Made by a program: the position numbers and the translations under genes. 64,000 nt of DNA from Microvirga arabica (lineage in GTDB: Bacteria > Pseudomonadota > Alphaproteobacteria > Rhizobiales > Beijerinckiaceae): assembly GCF_016811235.1 (NCBI RefSeq), contig NZ_JAFBID010000023.1, forward strand, positions 1-64,000. The letters run 5' to 3'. The number at the start of each line of letters is the position of its first letter. Positions within the stretch are counted from its first letter, which is position 1. The notes under the pieces are model-generated. The model searched no databases, was not told the origin of the DNA, and saw only the letters and a program-made list of their open reading frames with translations. Positions 37,499-46,023 of the stretch are shown here, in pieces.

Positions 37499-39760
37499 TC
37501 AGGCTTCATGATGCTGTTCCATTTTCTTGTGAGCGCTACCGGGATTGAGGCTGGGCGAGGCTCCGACGGGGCGCAGGCGCCATTCCCATTGGCCTGACGG
37601 CGCTGGACCGCGCGATGTGCGATACACGATAAACGCGCCCTCACGCACCCGTTGCCAGACGGCCGCCCGCGTCAGGCCCGCCTGCGCGGCCACCTCGGAC
37701 AGGGCGGGCAGCCCAGTGACGTCTGCGGTCCCGTCAAGACGCGCAATGTCCTCCGAGGTCAGGCGAACCCAGATCTTCGAGGCCGACCGGCGTTGGTCCG
37801 TCGACAGCGCCCCATCATGAGCCCAGACCCGGATGGCCGCCCGGCTCTGGCCAAGGCACCGCGCCGCGACCGCAGCGGGGACGAACCCGTCGCTGCGGTC
37901 CTGCCGGTTTGTGGTGTCGACAGGGCAGCCGGTGGGAATCCTATGGACGCGGCGCATCGAGGCCACCCGATCATAGGTCCAGGGCTTGCCGGTCTGCGTT
38001 CGCAGTCCCTGCGCGTTCAGGCGATTGGCGATGTGATGGTCCGGGTGCTGCCCGGCAAGTTCGCGAATGAAGGCCAGCACGTCTGGGTCGGTCCGCAGAT
38101 GCCAGCCAAGAATCGGACAGCGGACGGTATGCCGTGTTTCGGCCCCGCCGCTCCACAGCAACCGAACGTCGGCCGTCCGCGTGGGCGCATCCGCCGTGAT
38201 ACGAACCTCAACGATCGCCAAGCGCAGCAGGCGCTTGCGGTCCACCGCCGTCGTGGTCTCGGCGTGCCACAGCGCCGGAAGATCGGACGCGAGGCGGCGG
38301 ACCTCTTCGGTTTCCTCCTCGGTAAGGGGCGACAGCTCGGTGCGCTGAAGATGCGCGTATTCCTGCTCCAGCTGTTCCACTGCGCCCAAAGCGGATTCCC
38401 AGCGGCGTTCCAGTTCGCGCGCAACCAACCGGTTGTCCGGGTCCACGGCATCATACTGGCGTTGTGCCATTCGTGCCTCGTAGCGTGCCCGCTCAAGGCG
38501 CAGGCGCCATTGGTGATCGATGGAGCGCCGCTCTTCGGCCAGGCCCTGCAACGCGGCAATGGTGGTTTCCAGGCCAGCGGGACGGACGGCGTCCAAAAAG
38601 GCTTCCGCGGCGATCCGGTCGACCTCGCGCGCCAGGAATGATTGACAGGCCGGTTCGGCATAATTGGCCTGTGCCCGGCGGCATTCATACCGGCGGTGCT
38701 GATCGCCACGGCCATAGCTGACGGTCATCCGGCTGCCACAGCGACTACAGACCACGAGCCCGTGGAGCAAGGCCGCACCCTCACGGGGCGCACCGCGGTT
38801 CTTGCACTCGAAGTTGGAGAGATTGTCTCGTAATTGACGGCGGTTCGCCAGATAGGCATCGAAGCTCAGGTAGGCGGGATAGACATCCTGAACGACGATG
38901 TCCCACTCCTCGGGAGGGCGGCGCCGTTCCACCAATGAAGGCGGATCGCCCGGTGCGGCCTCGCGCTTCACCCGACCATAGACGAACGTTCCCGCATAAG
39001 CTGGGTTGACGAGCATCTTCTGGATCATCTGATAGGACGGCTTCATCCAGGCGATCCGCCCGGCATCGGGACCCGATTGTACCAGCCGCGGCAACATCAG
39101 GCCATTGTCGAGGAAGTGGCGCTGTACGGCGCGTGCGTTGCGCAGCACGGCAAACCGCTCGAAGACCGTACACACGGCCTGGTGTACAGCATCATCGGGA
39201 TCGATCACGGCGATCCCATCCGGACGGCGACGATAGCCGACCGGCAGGGTAACCTTCAGTTCCCCGCGCCGCGCCTTGTTGAGCAGAGCTCCGTGCATGC
39301 GCGTCTGGAGGATATGGAGTTCTGCGGCAAACAAGGTTCCCTTGACACCCAGCAGCAGTTGATCGTTCGGGCTCTGCGGATCGTAGATCCCATCCTCGTC
39401 AGCGATGAGCGTACGGAACACCGCACAGAGTTCGATCACTCGATGCCAGTCGCTGTTGCAGCGCGACAGGCGCGAGACTTCGGTCACCAGCACGATCCCG
39501 ACCTCACCCAGGCCGATTGCCGCAACCAGGCGCTGGAATCCTCCGCGCTGCTGACTGCTGGCCCCCGACAGGCCGAGATCATCGTCGATGACATGAATGC
39601 TGGTTTCCGGCCAGCCCATCTGCCGCGCCCGGTCAACCAGATCGTACTGGCGCCTGGTGCTCTCCTGATTGTTCACGACCTGCTGCGGCGTGGACTGGCG
39701 GATATAGACGAGGGCCTGCAGACGCAGATGGCGAGGTTCGATCTTGGACGGCGCATTCAT
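37499..39760 (-). CDS. Large serine recombinase
   Basis: 753 aa; AAAGGGAGG before the ATG. Resolvase domain (about 15-165) with catalytic Ser23 in VYIRQSTPQQV and EVSRLSRCN. Recombinase domain (about 180-300, MLVNPAYAGTFVYGRV), zinc ribbon at about 335-370 (VCSRCGSRM, YECRR, PACQ), a coiled-coil segment at about 390-470 and a C-terminal region with two helix-turn-helix-like parts (AARCLGQSRAAIRVWAHDG; EVAAQAGLTRAAVWQRV). Catalyses site-specific integration and excision; presumably moved this element into IS66. The C-terminal extension may set target choice. Confidence 0.92.
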   Translation of the reverse strand: MNAPSKIEPRHLRLQALVYIRQSTPQQVVNNQESTRRQYDLVDRARQMGWPETSIHVIDDDLGLSGASSQQRGGFQRLVAAIGLGEVGIVLVTEVSRLSRCNSDWHRVIELCAVFRTLIADEDGIYDPQSPNDQLLLGVKGTLFAAELHILQTRMHGALLNKARRGELKVTLPVGYRRRPDGIAVIDPDDAVHQAVCTVFERFAVLRNARAVQRHFLDNGLMLPRLVQSGPDAGRIAWMKPSYQMIQKMLVNPAYAGTFVYGRVKREAAPGDPPSLVERRRPPEEWDIVVQDVYPAYLSFDAYLANRRQLRDNLSNFECKNRGAPREGAALLHGLVVCSRCGSRMTVSYGRGDQHRRYECRRAQANYAEPACQSFLAREVDRIAAEAFLDAVRPAGLETTIAALQGLAEERRSIDHQWRLRLERARYEARMAQRQYDAVDPDNRLVARELERRWESALGAVEQLEQEYAHLQRTELSPLTEEETEEVRRLASDLPALWHAETTTAVDRKRLLRLAIVEVRITADAPTRTADVRLLWSGGAETRHTVRCPILGWHLRTDPDVLAFIRELAGQHPDHHIANRLNAQGLRTQTGKPWTYDRVASMRRVHRIPTGCPVDTTNRQDRSDGFVPAAVAARCLGQSRAAIRVWAHDGALSTDQRRSASKIWVRLTSEDIARLDGTADVTGLPALSEVAAQAGLTRAAVWQRVREGAFIVYRTSRGPAPSGQWEWRLRPVGASPSLNPGSAHKKMEQHHEA

Positions 39761-39890
39761 GAGGCACCTCCCTTTCCGAGACCCTGCGGCTTCTCAGGTG
39801 GCGGCGTAGCAACTCCGCCCACAGGGCCGCCATGGGATTGTGGATGTCGGCTGGCAGCGTGGCCCAGATCGGTGGCTTCGGGGCTGACAT
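39633..39890 (-). CDS. Possible small protein overlapping the recombinase start
   Basis: MSAPKPPIWATLPADIHNPM and AALWAELLRRHLR look like a real short protein similar in style to small genes that precede such recombinases. The frame runs 127 bases into the recombinase gene, and the same stretch is read in another frame by 39757-40215. Only one of the two is likely to be translated throughout. Confidence 0.35.
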   Translation of the reverse strand: MSAPKPPIWATLPADIHNPMAALWAELLRRHLRSRRVSEREVPHECAVQDRTSPSASAGPRLYPPVHAAAGREQSGEHQAPVRSG

Positions 39891-40215
39891 GATCGGTCTC
39901 CACGCACGGCCCTATGCCGTGCGCTCGCACCAACCGGACCAGGGCGCGCAGACTTCCCGGCGAGAACCGGAGCGGCGGCATGGTTGAACCTCCGTCCTTG
40001 GACAGGTCGGTCCAGGCTAACGGTATCCGCTCCCGTCGCCCATCCGGGAGCTCGACGACCGCTTCGTCCTCGCCATCCTTCTCCGCTAAGCTGATCAGGC
40101 GAACAGCTTGCAAGGCCAATGGGTGGTGCCAGGCGACGATGCGGATCCAATGATCCTGAGGGTTAAGTCGAGCAGTATTGTGACGTGGGCTTGTCCGAGC
40201 CCGCGAACAGCGCAT
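39757..40215 (-). CDS. Recombinase-associated protein, DUF5372-like
   Basis: The core IVAWHHPLALQAVRLISLAE, VVELPDGRRERIPLAWTDL resembles the small DUF5372-type proteins commonly found ahead of these recombinases. Its stop overlaps the recombinase ATG, so the two are coupled. No ATG or GTG exists inside the element before the core: the first ATG (40215) lies in the IS66 flank, so the true start is unclear. The last 55 residues look less natural and may be a read-through of the gene at 39633-39890. Confidence 0.5.
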   Translation of the reverse strand: MRCSRARTSPRHNTARLNPQDHWIRIVAWHHPLALQAVRLISLAEKDGEDEAVVELPDGRRERIPLAWTDLSKDGGSTMPPLRFSPGSLRALVRLVRAHGIGPCVETDHVSPEATDLGHAASRHPQSHGGPVGGVATPPPEKPQGLGKGGAS

Positions 40216-40300
40216 TCTTGCGCGTCAAAGCCAAGGGCCGGATCGCCCGCTCGACCACGCTGGAGTCGATCTCAATGCGCCCGTCGTCCACGAAACGGGT
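40198..40300 (-). pseudogene. IS66-family transposase (TnpC), internal fragment
   Basis: Minus strand reads WLTRFVDDGRIEIDSSVVER then AIRPLALTRKNALFAGSD, the conserved part of TnpC with the catalytic Glu. Homology fades before 40300, so the rest of the IS is already lost. Confidence 0.8.
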
Positions 40301-40677
40301 CAGCCAACCTTCAGTGACGCCCTCGCAGTGGTGCGTTGGGCGATCTGGCGCGAACAGGCTTTCGTCACCTCACGCCCCAGAACCGACCGCACGAAAGTCC
40401 GCTTTGCTCAGCCGGACGCCTGGATCTACGCCCTCTAACATGCCGACTGAATGGCCAAAATCGAGCTTAGACTTTGCACCGACTGTTCGCATCAGCACGT
40501 CGCTGGACAATCGCGCCCTTAGAAGGGAGCGCCAACAAACCGACCTCAGCCTCATACTCACAAGCGTCATGGGCAGGACCTCATCCAATCGGTTGTTACT
40601 TGATCTTGGTAATTTACAAGGCCAAGATAGGAAAAACAGCCAGTTAGGCCTAAATTCAGTGATGTGGGGGCATTGGG
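40301..40677. other. Gap, no gene seen
   Basis: Probably mixed IS debris and the promoter of the gene at 40678. No IS66 terminal repeat could be identified with confidence. Confidence 0.4.
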
Positions 40678-42309
40678 ATGACAGGAGCAGAAGCTCAAAG
40701 GCGGAGCTGGGCGGCGCTCGCTTGGGTCCCATCCGCTCAGACCGTGTGGCCAGTCTTTATTACAGTCGGTGTGCTTGCACTATTTCTAGTCGCTAAATTG
40801 GCGCTGATACTCCTTGTGGAATCCATAGCGCCTCTCCAAGGCTATTTGATTGTTTTTGGCGTATCTACACTAGCGGCATTTGCTGGCCGGAATGCGCATA
40901 TCAATCACTCTTCGGAGATTTTCGCACGCCTCTCAGGAGCGACTGCTCTCGGCCTCGCTTTCTACCTCTTGGTAGAGCCGACAGTTTATCTGGCCGCTCA
41001 GCCCGATACCAGATTGGTATCTGCGATGCTGCGTGTTGGCGATTTTGCTGCATTTGCGGCTGCTGTTGCGGGAATACGTCGGCCCACTTTCCTAATCATG
41101 CCTGCAGTGCATGTAATCACAGCCCGGCTGCTAGTAGATGACGTGTCCGGACTACCCATGGGCAAGCATGATATACTATACTTAGCCGAGGCGGGAATAT
41201 TCATAGCTCTCGGTAGTGTGGTGTCGAGGAGTCTCGCACGTGCTCGTCTAGAGTTAGAACCGGACGTTCATCGTAATCTCACACATTGCTTTGCATTCGT
41301 CGCAATCGGGTTCCATTTGGCTAACTACTTTTGGTCAGGGATAGGCAAGGTAATCCTTGACGGTAGACCATTTGAGTGGCTCCTGGCTAATGATGTTTCA
41401 AATTTCCTGGTGGTGGGGATAGAAAAAGGCATCGCGCCCCTCGGTAGTGTTCCGGCTCTTGCTCAAACCGTCCATGATGCACTCTCGTCAGGCTCACTGT
41501 TTTTCAATGGGTTCGTGCTCACGATCCAGTTGCTCGCCATTGTATCCATTGCCAGACTGATGTGGCTTCGCGTTGGCGCAATTTGCTACGACCTGTTGCA
41601 CGTGGGTGTTTATGTCTTCGGGGGCGTTCTGTTCTGGCCTTGGATATGGATGAATGGAGCCGTCCTCTGGGCTATACGCGGCGAGAATGACCGCTCAGTA
41701 GGAATCAGTCCTAAGATATGCTGCGCCATCTGCATTCTCGTTTGTGGACTTCCAGTGCTCGGGGCTGCAAGTTGGCTTGCTTGGTACGATGTAGCAGACA
41801 CGCGAATTTCTAATGTGGAGGCACAGACTGCAACATCTGCCAACTGGACGCCGGTTCCGCTTTCGTTCTTTGGTGCGCACTCATACTCCGTATCACACGG
41901 ATACCTCGATAGAGGGCACCGCGCGGGACATTTTGACCCATCCGTGCCGGGTCTCGCATACAATTCGGCGCGACGTCGTGCTGATGGGAGCTGTGCTGTG
42001 CCTCAAGTGGAAGACCGACCAGAGAGCGAGCAGGCGCAGGTGGAGCGGCTCATGTACTTCGACTCCTTTATGCGGGCACGTCACCAAGCTGCAAAACAGG
42101 AAGCAAAGTGGTTTGGCAAGTACGCCTACTACCTCCGGCTACATCATCATCCAAGTAATCCTATGCTCTATAGCAACTTCCATGCACTCGCCTTGGATGA
42201 CATTGTGCGTTATCGGCTCGTTACGCGCTCGGTTTGCCTCGCGCTGAAGGATGGCCACGTCACGCGCCGCATTCTGAAAGAGGATGCTCATGTCGTCGAG
42301 ATCTACTGA
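40678..42309 (+). CDS. HTTM-like polytopic membrane protein
   Basis: 543 aa with about 9-10 membrane helices. FHLANYFWSGIGKVIL and WPWIWMNGAVL recall HTTM (vitamin K-dependent carboxylase-like) proteins. The last 150 residues are soluble and His-rich (RLHHHPSNP). It overlaps a DCC thiol-oxidoreductase gene, a pairing often seen for HTTM proteins. Assignment is by motif and context; substrate unknown. Confidence 0.6.
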   Translation: MTGAEAQRRSWAALAWVPSAQTVWPVFITVGVLALFLVAKLALILLVESIAPLQGYLIVFGVSTLAAFAGRNAHINHSSEIFARLSGATALGLAFYLLVEPTVYLAAQPDTRLVSAMLRVGDFAAFAAAVAGIRRPTFLIMPAVHVITARLLVDDVSGLPMGKHDILYLAEAGIFIALGSVVSRSLARARLELEPDVHRNLTHCFAFVAIGFHLANYFWSGIGKVILDGRPFEWLLANDVSNFLVVGIEKGIAPLGSVPALAQTVHDALSSGSLFFNGFVLTIQLLAIVSIARLMWLRVGAICYDLLHVGVYVFGGVLFWPWIWMNGAVLWAIRGENDRSVGISPKICCAICILVCGLPVLGAASWLAWYDVADTRISNVEAQTATSANWTPVPLSFFGAHSYSVSHGYLDRGHRAGHFDPSVPGLAYNSARRRADGSCAVPQVEDRPESEQAQVERLMYFDSFMRARHQAAKQEAKWFGKYAYYLRLHHHPSNPMLYSNFHALALDDIVRYRLVTRSVCLALKDGHVTRRILKEDAHVVEIY

Positions 42310-42700
42310 GCCAATCTATGTTGTCTATGATGGCGCTTGTCCATTCTGCGCGCACTATGTGCGGCTGTTAAGACTTCGAGAGGCGGCAGGAGAACTCTAC
42401 CTTGTGGACGCGCGAGCGCCTGAGACGTCAGCTGGTGTTGTTAATCAGCTATCTGCTGCCGGTTATGATATAAACCTTGGGATGGCGCTTGTACGAGGCA
42501 ATCGAATTGCCCATGGCGACGAGTGCATTCATGAACTAGCTCTGATGTCTACAACGTCTAGCGCCTTCAACAGGGTGAATGCTTGGATCTTTCGGTCCCC
42601 TGCTCGGGCGAAGGTGCTCTACCCCGTTCTCCGAGTTGGCCGAAATGTAGCCTTACGCGTACTTGGTATCTCAAAGATCCAATCCGGTGAACATAGGTAA
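42290..42700 (+). CDS. DCC-family (DUF393) thiol-disulfide oxidoreductase
   Basis: About 136 aa; AGAGG six bases before the ATG at 42290, overlapping the previous gene by 20 bases. The DCC motif is YDGACPFC near residue 13, followed by LYLVDARAPE and ALMSTTSSAFNRVNAWIF in the usual order. Probably a redox partner of the membrane protein upstream. Confidence 0.85.
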   Translation: MSSRSTEPIYVVYDGACPFCAHYVRLLRLREAAGELYLVDARAPETSAGVVNQLSAAGYDINLGMALVRGNRIAHGDECIHELALMSTTSSAFNRVNAWIFRSPARAKVLYPVLRVGRNVALRVLGISKIQSGEHR

Positions 42701-42867
42701 GACATTACTCCGTTCTTACGCCTGAATCGTGAGCGGTAAGCTGGCTGCATCTGGCGCGGCATGCCGGGATAGACGATCTTTCCTGACACAGAAGCAAGGA
42801 GCTTTCGGTGTCAGTTTCTATGGCTGCGCCTATGTCTGATGATAGAAACTTTTGACCCACCCTGCAC

Positions 42868-42917
42868 CCGCAGCGGACCTCACGAACGGGTACCAAGCGT
42901 CAGATCTTGACCACTAG
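42868..42917 (+). repeat. 50-bp interspersed repeat, copy A
   Basis: Matches 46 of 50 bases to the inverted copy at 60071-60120 and about 29 of 32 to a shorter copy at 61029-61060. The conserved core is CGGGTACCAAGC followed by TCAGAT. Confidence 0.8.
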
Positions 42918-43142
42918 CAACTCTACTGGGCCCCACCGAGCAATCCATCCCAGAGCCACTTTGGTCACAACGAGGACAGGTCCGCATCGGCCTCAGCCTA
43001 GCTCTGTGAGGGCATAGCATCGGCACAGCGCAACCTGGCGTTGATCCTCCCAGGTTCTATAGTGCCTCTTGGGAGTCCCGGTCCTCCTGTGAGCCTCAAC
43101 ACTGTTCGGGGCGGACCATCTCAAACGCCGCAGATCACTTGA

Positions 43143-43180
43143 CATCAGCTAATTAACGATATAACGTTAACTAGCTGATG
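43143..43180. promoter_or_regulatory. 38-bp near-perfect palindrome before the HNH operon
   Basis: Arms CATCAGCTA and TAGCTGATG enclose AT-rich sequence with ttaacg repeats; 17 of 19 base pairs match. It ends two bases before the AAAGGAG ribosome site of the gene at 43193. Either a large operator or an RNA hairpin controlling translation. Confidence 0.7.
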
Positions 43181-43192
43181 AAAGGAGACCTT

Positions 43193-43474
43193 ATGGCAAA
43201 AGCATCACGGGCCCGAAGCCGCAAGGCAACACCCAAGGTCAACCCTGCCGCCCCTAACAGGAACCCGGCCACGGTCGCATCCACTGGGGTGCAGGCGCGG
43301 CTGGTACGGGCAGACTTTGAGCGCGAGCAGGCATTCGCTCATCTCCTCGCCCGGTTCCACCGCGTCTGCCGTGAATGGGATGATCTCGTCCAACAGGCCG
43401 TCGGCCTCCTCGGCCATGACCTGCGGACAGATCCACCCCGGTCGCCGGCGTCCCCTCCCAAGGGCGCAGAGTAG
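43193..43474 (+). CDS. Small basic protein upstream of HNH nuclease
   Basis: 93 aa; AAAGGAG precedes the ATG. A Lys/Arg/Ala-rich N-terminus (MAKASRARSRKATPKVNPA) leads to a helical part (ADFEREQAFAHLLARFHRVC, REWDDLVQQAVGLLG). Five bases before the HNH gene, so they are one transcript. Possibly DNA-binding by charge; no family recognised. Confidence 0.6.
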   Translation: MAKASRARSRKATPKVNPAAPNRNPATVASTGVQARLVRADFEREQAFAHLLARFHRVCREWDDLVQQAVGLLGHDLRTDPPRSPASPPKGAE

Positions 43475-43479
43475 CCGCC

Positions 43480-43854
43480 ATGCCGTTCATCGACCTCCAG
43501 GATGTGGGCACACGACCACGGCGAAACCTGACCCCGCACCGCCGGCTCCAGGTGTGGGAGAGAGCAGCAGGCGTGTGCGTTCTGTGTGATCGCCGGATCG
43601 ATGGGGTGCGCGAGCGCTGGATTGTGGAGCACATTCGGGCGCTCGAGCTGGGCGGCGAGGACGATCCTGCCAACATGGGGCCGGCGCATGAAGCCTGCGC
43701 TTTGACCAAGACCCGGGAGGATCATCGCCGCGCCGCCCGGGCCAAGCGGCAGAAAATCCGCCATCTGGGCGCTGACACCCCCAAGCGGCCGCTGCCCTTC
43801 GGCAAGGCCAGCCGGTGGAAGCGAACCCTGTCCGGCAAGATCGTTCGGCGCTGA
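43480..43854 (+). CDS. HNH endonuclease
   Basis: 124 aa. HNH core: CVLCDRRIDG (first Cys pair), WIVEHIRALELGGEDDP (His), NMGPAHEACALTKT (Asn/His), and a basic C-terminus (RAARAKRQKIRHLG, WKRTLSGKIVRR). The layout matches small phage-type HNH nucleases. The upstream gene may be its partner. Confidence 0.85.
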   Translation: MPFIDLQDVGTRPRRNLTPHRRLQVWERAAGVCVLCDRRIDGVRERWIVEHIRALELGGEDDPANMGPAHEACALTKTREDHRRAARAKRQKIRHLGADTPKRPLPFGKASRWKRTLSGKIVRR

Positions 43855-43958
43855 GTCCGAGACACGTGTGCAGCGTGCTGCCCTCCCGGTTGATCCTTCC
43901 GCCCGGATTCGCTGGCGACCCAGCTGACCCGTCTCCCGCTGGGGGTGGTGAGCCGGTG

Positions 43959-44570
43959 TCACACCCTCAAAGATTTCGCCCGCATGCGCTCCAGGTCCCG
44001 GATGGCGCGGTCGCGGCGCGAGCGGGCCCGGCGCTCATACCGGTCCAGCCGCTCCAACTGCTGCAGCAGGTTGGTCCAGGCGGTCTCATTGACGAGGTCT
44101 CGGATCTTGTTCTCCTCGGGTGGAGGGGACCGCTTCATGTGCTGTTCCGCAATTTCGGCCAGTCGGACGACCGCTTTGATGTAGTCGTCCTGGCCATGGT
44201 GTTTGAGCGCCTCGCGCACAAGGGCACTGCTCGGCGGCAACGCCCACAGATCGGGCCTGGCCCGGCCGGCCGCGATATCAACATGGCGCATGAGCTCTAC
44301 CCGGGCCCGTCGCGCCCGCTGGACATCGATCGCCGCTTCCGCCACGCGCACCGCGCGCACCAGAACCACGGGATCGTGCTGGGCCTCTCCGGCCAGCACC
44401 CCCGCCAGCTGGTTGATCTCGCGCTGGAGTTCAGGATGTGCCGAGGCGGGCTTTGACAGGCCATGCTTGAGGGCATTGAGGCGGGACCGAGCCCGTCCTG
44501 CCGCGCTGCGGGGTCCGGTGCTGCGCTGCGCATTGACCCGGCTGGCGGCAATCTGCTTGGGTGAGCGCAT
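43959..44570 (-). CDS. Conserved protein with NAQRSTGPRSAAGRARSRLN start, unknown
   Basis: 203 aa; AGGGA precedes the ATG. The opening (IAASRVNAQRSTGPRSAAG, RLNALKHGLS) is a pattern seen in many alphaproteobacterial hypothetical proteins of mobile or variable regions. The remainder is Arg-rich and helical. 32 bases after the gene at 44603 on the same strand. Confidence 0.65.
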   Translation of the reverse strand: MRSPKQIAASRVNAQRSTGPRSAAGRARSRLNALKHGLSKPASAHPELQREINQLAGVLAGEAQHDPVVLVRAVRVAEAAIDVQRARRARVELMRHVDIAAGRARPDLWALPPSSALVREALKHHGQDDYIKAVVRLAEIAEQHMKRSPPPEENKIRDLVNETAWTNLLQQLERLDRYERRARSRRDRAIRDLERMRAKSLRV

Positions 44571-44602
44571 TGGTGATTTCCCTGGGCTGTTCCATTGGTA
44601 TC

Positions 44603-45223
44603 TTAAGCGATGTCGGTGACATCATGGGCGATCGCGCGAAGCTGGCGGGCCAACGCCTCCTGCCGGCGCTGGATTTCAGCGAAGATCTTGTCGCGACGGA
44701 CCTCGGCGGCGGTGATCATGCGCTCGATCCGCTCGATGTCGCTGAGCCGCTCGGCCAGGGCCACGGCCATGATGGAATCCAGATCGAGGCCCCGTCCGGC
44801 GAGGCCGCGTTTGAGCTTCTCCATGGCCTCGCCGTCGCCCCGCAGCCAGGCATTGACATTCTTAGGGCTCAGGCCCTCGTCCGCGGCCTGGTATGGGTCT
44901 CTGGTTTCGGTGATCAGGCGATCGGCGGCCTTTTTGCGGCTGGCCATGAGCAGACTGGCCTTGAGGCGTCGCAGACGCCGGACCTCCCAGATCAGGTCGG
45001 TCACGTCCTGGACCCAAATGGCCTGGATCGGATCCGCCGGGGCCACCGCCTGCGTCACCCGCGACAGGATCTCATCATAGTCGGCTTCGCTCTCACCCTG
45101 AAGGAGGGGCGGTTTCGCAAACAGAGGTCCCAGATCGCGGGGACGAACCTGCACGTCGGTGATCGCGCCGCGGGTGGCGCCGGGGTGGCGAGCAGCTGGT
45201 TGGGGTCTGGGTCGGTCTGCCAT
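44603..45223 (-). CDS. Conserved helical protein, unknown
   Basis: 206 aa. After a Pro/Arg-rich start it has DPIQAIWVQDVTDLIWEVRR and RRDKIFAEIQRRQEALARQL, strongly helical. Forms a pair with the downstream gene at 43959. No known domain. Confidence 0.65.
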   Translation of the reverse strand: MADRPRPQPAARHPGATRGAITDVQVRPRDLGPLFAKPPLLQGESEADYDEILSRVTQAVAPADPIQAIWVQDVTDLIWEVRRLRRLKASLLMASRKKAADRLITETRDPYQAADEGLSPKNVNAWLRGDGEAMEKLKRGLAGRGLDLDSIMAVALAERLSDIERIERMITAAEVRRDKIFAEIQRRQEALARQLRAIAHDVTDIA

Positions 45224-46023
45224 CGCGGTTTCTCACAATACGGGTTGCCCCTCGCCACAGGGCGCTCGGCAGCAGCCCTGCTTCAGAGACAGAGGGACGT
45301 TCCTCGTTCAAGGTTTACGGTTGGCGGTAATCAGACCCATGCCTGTGAGGCTCCGGCAAGTCTTTGAAGCGTGACAGTTTTATTTTCCGGTGGGTATCTC
45401 GGAATTCGGCCTGATCAACCGAAAGAATGTGGCTTCCGCTTGCGCCAAATAACGATGACCAAGAGGTCCCGTCATCTGGAGAATCGCCGATGACTTCTTG
45501 GCGATGGCTGGCGGTCGAAGTGGTATAAGCTTAGCAGTATTAGGTGGCGCCCTGTTCTTCCGGGCCGAAGACGTAAGGAGGTTTGCAGCGACTGGGTCGC
45601 GTGCTCGACCTGGATTGGCCTTGAGCACGTTGGGGCTGCCCGCACGAGGCATGCTGAAGCCTGTAGGTTCGGGACGGCAACCCGGTCTTGCCGCCGGGAC
45701 CTGCGCCCGGATAGGTGCGGATGGCCATGCTCAGGCAAGGCTCTTCAGCCATAAGTGGGGACAATGATCGTCACCGCTCTCGGGACAGGAGCGGCCGTTC
45801 TCGCACTTGCAACCCCCTTATCCGTGTGGCAGTGCGATGATGGGTCGGGGGAGCTGGACATCCATTGCAGGGTCTCGCCGAGACGTCTGCTCCGCGCGGC
45901 GGTGGTCCTTGGCAGGATATCTGGCAAGCCACAGCGAGGGCGACTGCGGGAGAGGAGTTCGCTGCTCTCCATAAACGGAGTTCAGCGCATGAAGCCGCCG
46001 TTCACATGAGGGGCAGGGGGCAA
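45224..46023. other. 800-base gap
   Basis: Only the weak candidate at 45764-46009 was seen. Open frames near 45500-45770 occur on both strands without start signals. Confidence 0.4.
45764..46009 (+). CDS. Possible small exported protein
   Basis: The N-terminus MIVTALGTGAAVLALATPLS resembles a signal peptide, followed by VWQCDDGSGELDIHCRV. GGGG precedes the ATG. The C-terminal half is Arg-rich and unconvincing. Confidence 0.3.
   Translation: MIVTALGTGAAVLALATPLSVWQCDDGSGELDIHCRVSPRRLLRAAVVLGRISGKPQRGRLRERSSLLSINGVQRMKPPFT

Larger units (their letters stand above)
37494..40197 (-). mobile_element. 2.7 kb serine-recombinase element inserted in an IS66 transposase gene
   Basis: TCCG occurs at 37494-37497 and at 40194-40197, exactly 2700 bases apart. 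IS66 tnpC coding sequence stops at one copy and resumes at the other. Joining across a single copy restores the frame FAGSDRGGEHWA. The element holds only the recombinase gene and one or two small genes ahead of it, with the recombinase stop within two bases of the end. The short shared sequence fits the small crossover of large serine recombinases, not an IS target duplication. Confidence 0.8.
42701..43192. other. Gap with an interspersed repeat and a large palindrome
   Basis: Holds one copy of the 50-bp repeat (42868-42917) and the palindrome at 43143-43180. No gene recognised. Confidence 0.6.

Noticed and set aside
37652..38641. 329-codon plus-strand frame
   Set aside because: Antisense to the serine recombinase, low-quality composition.
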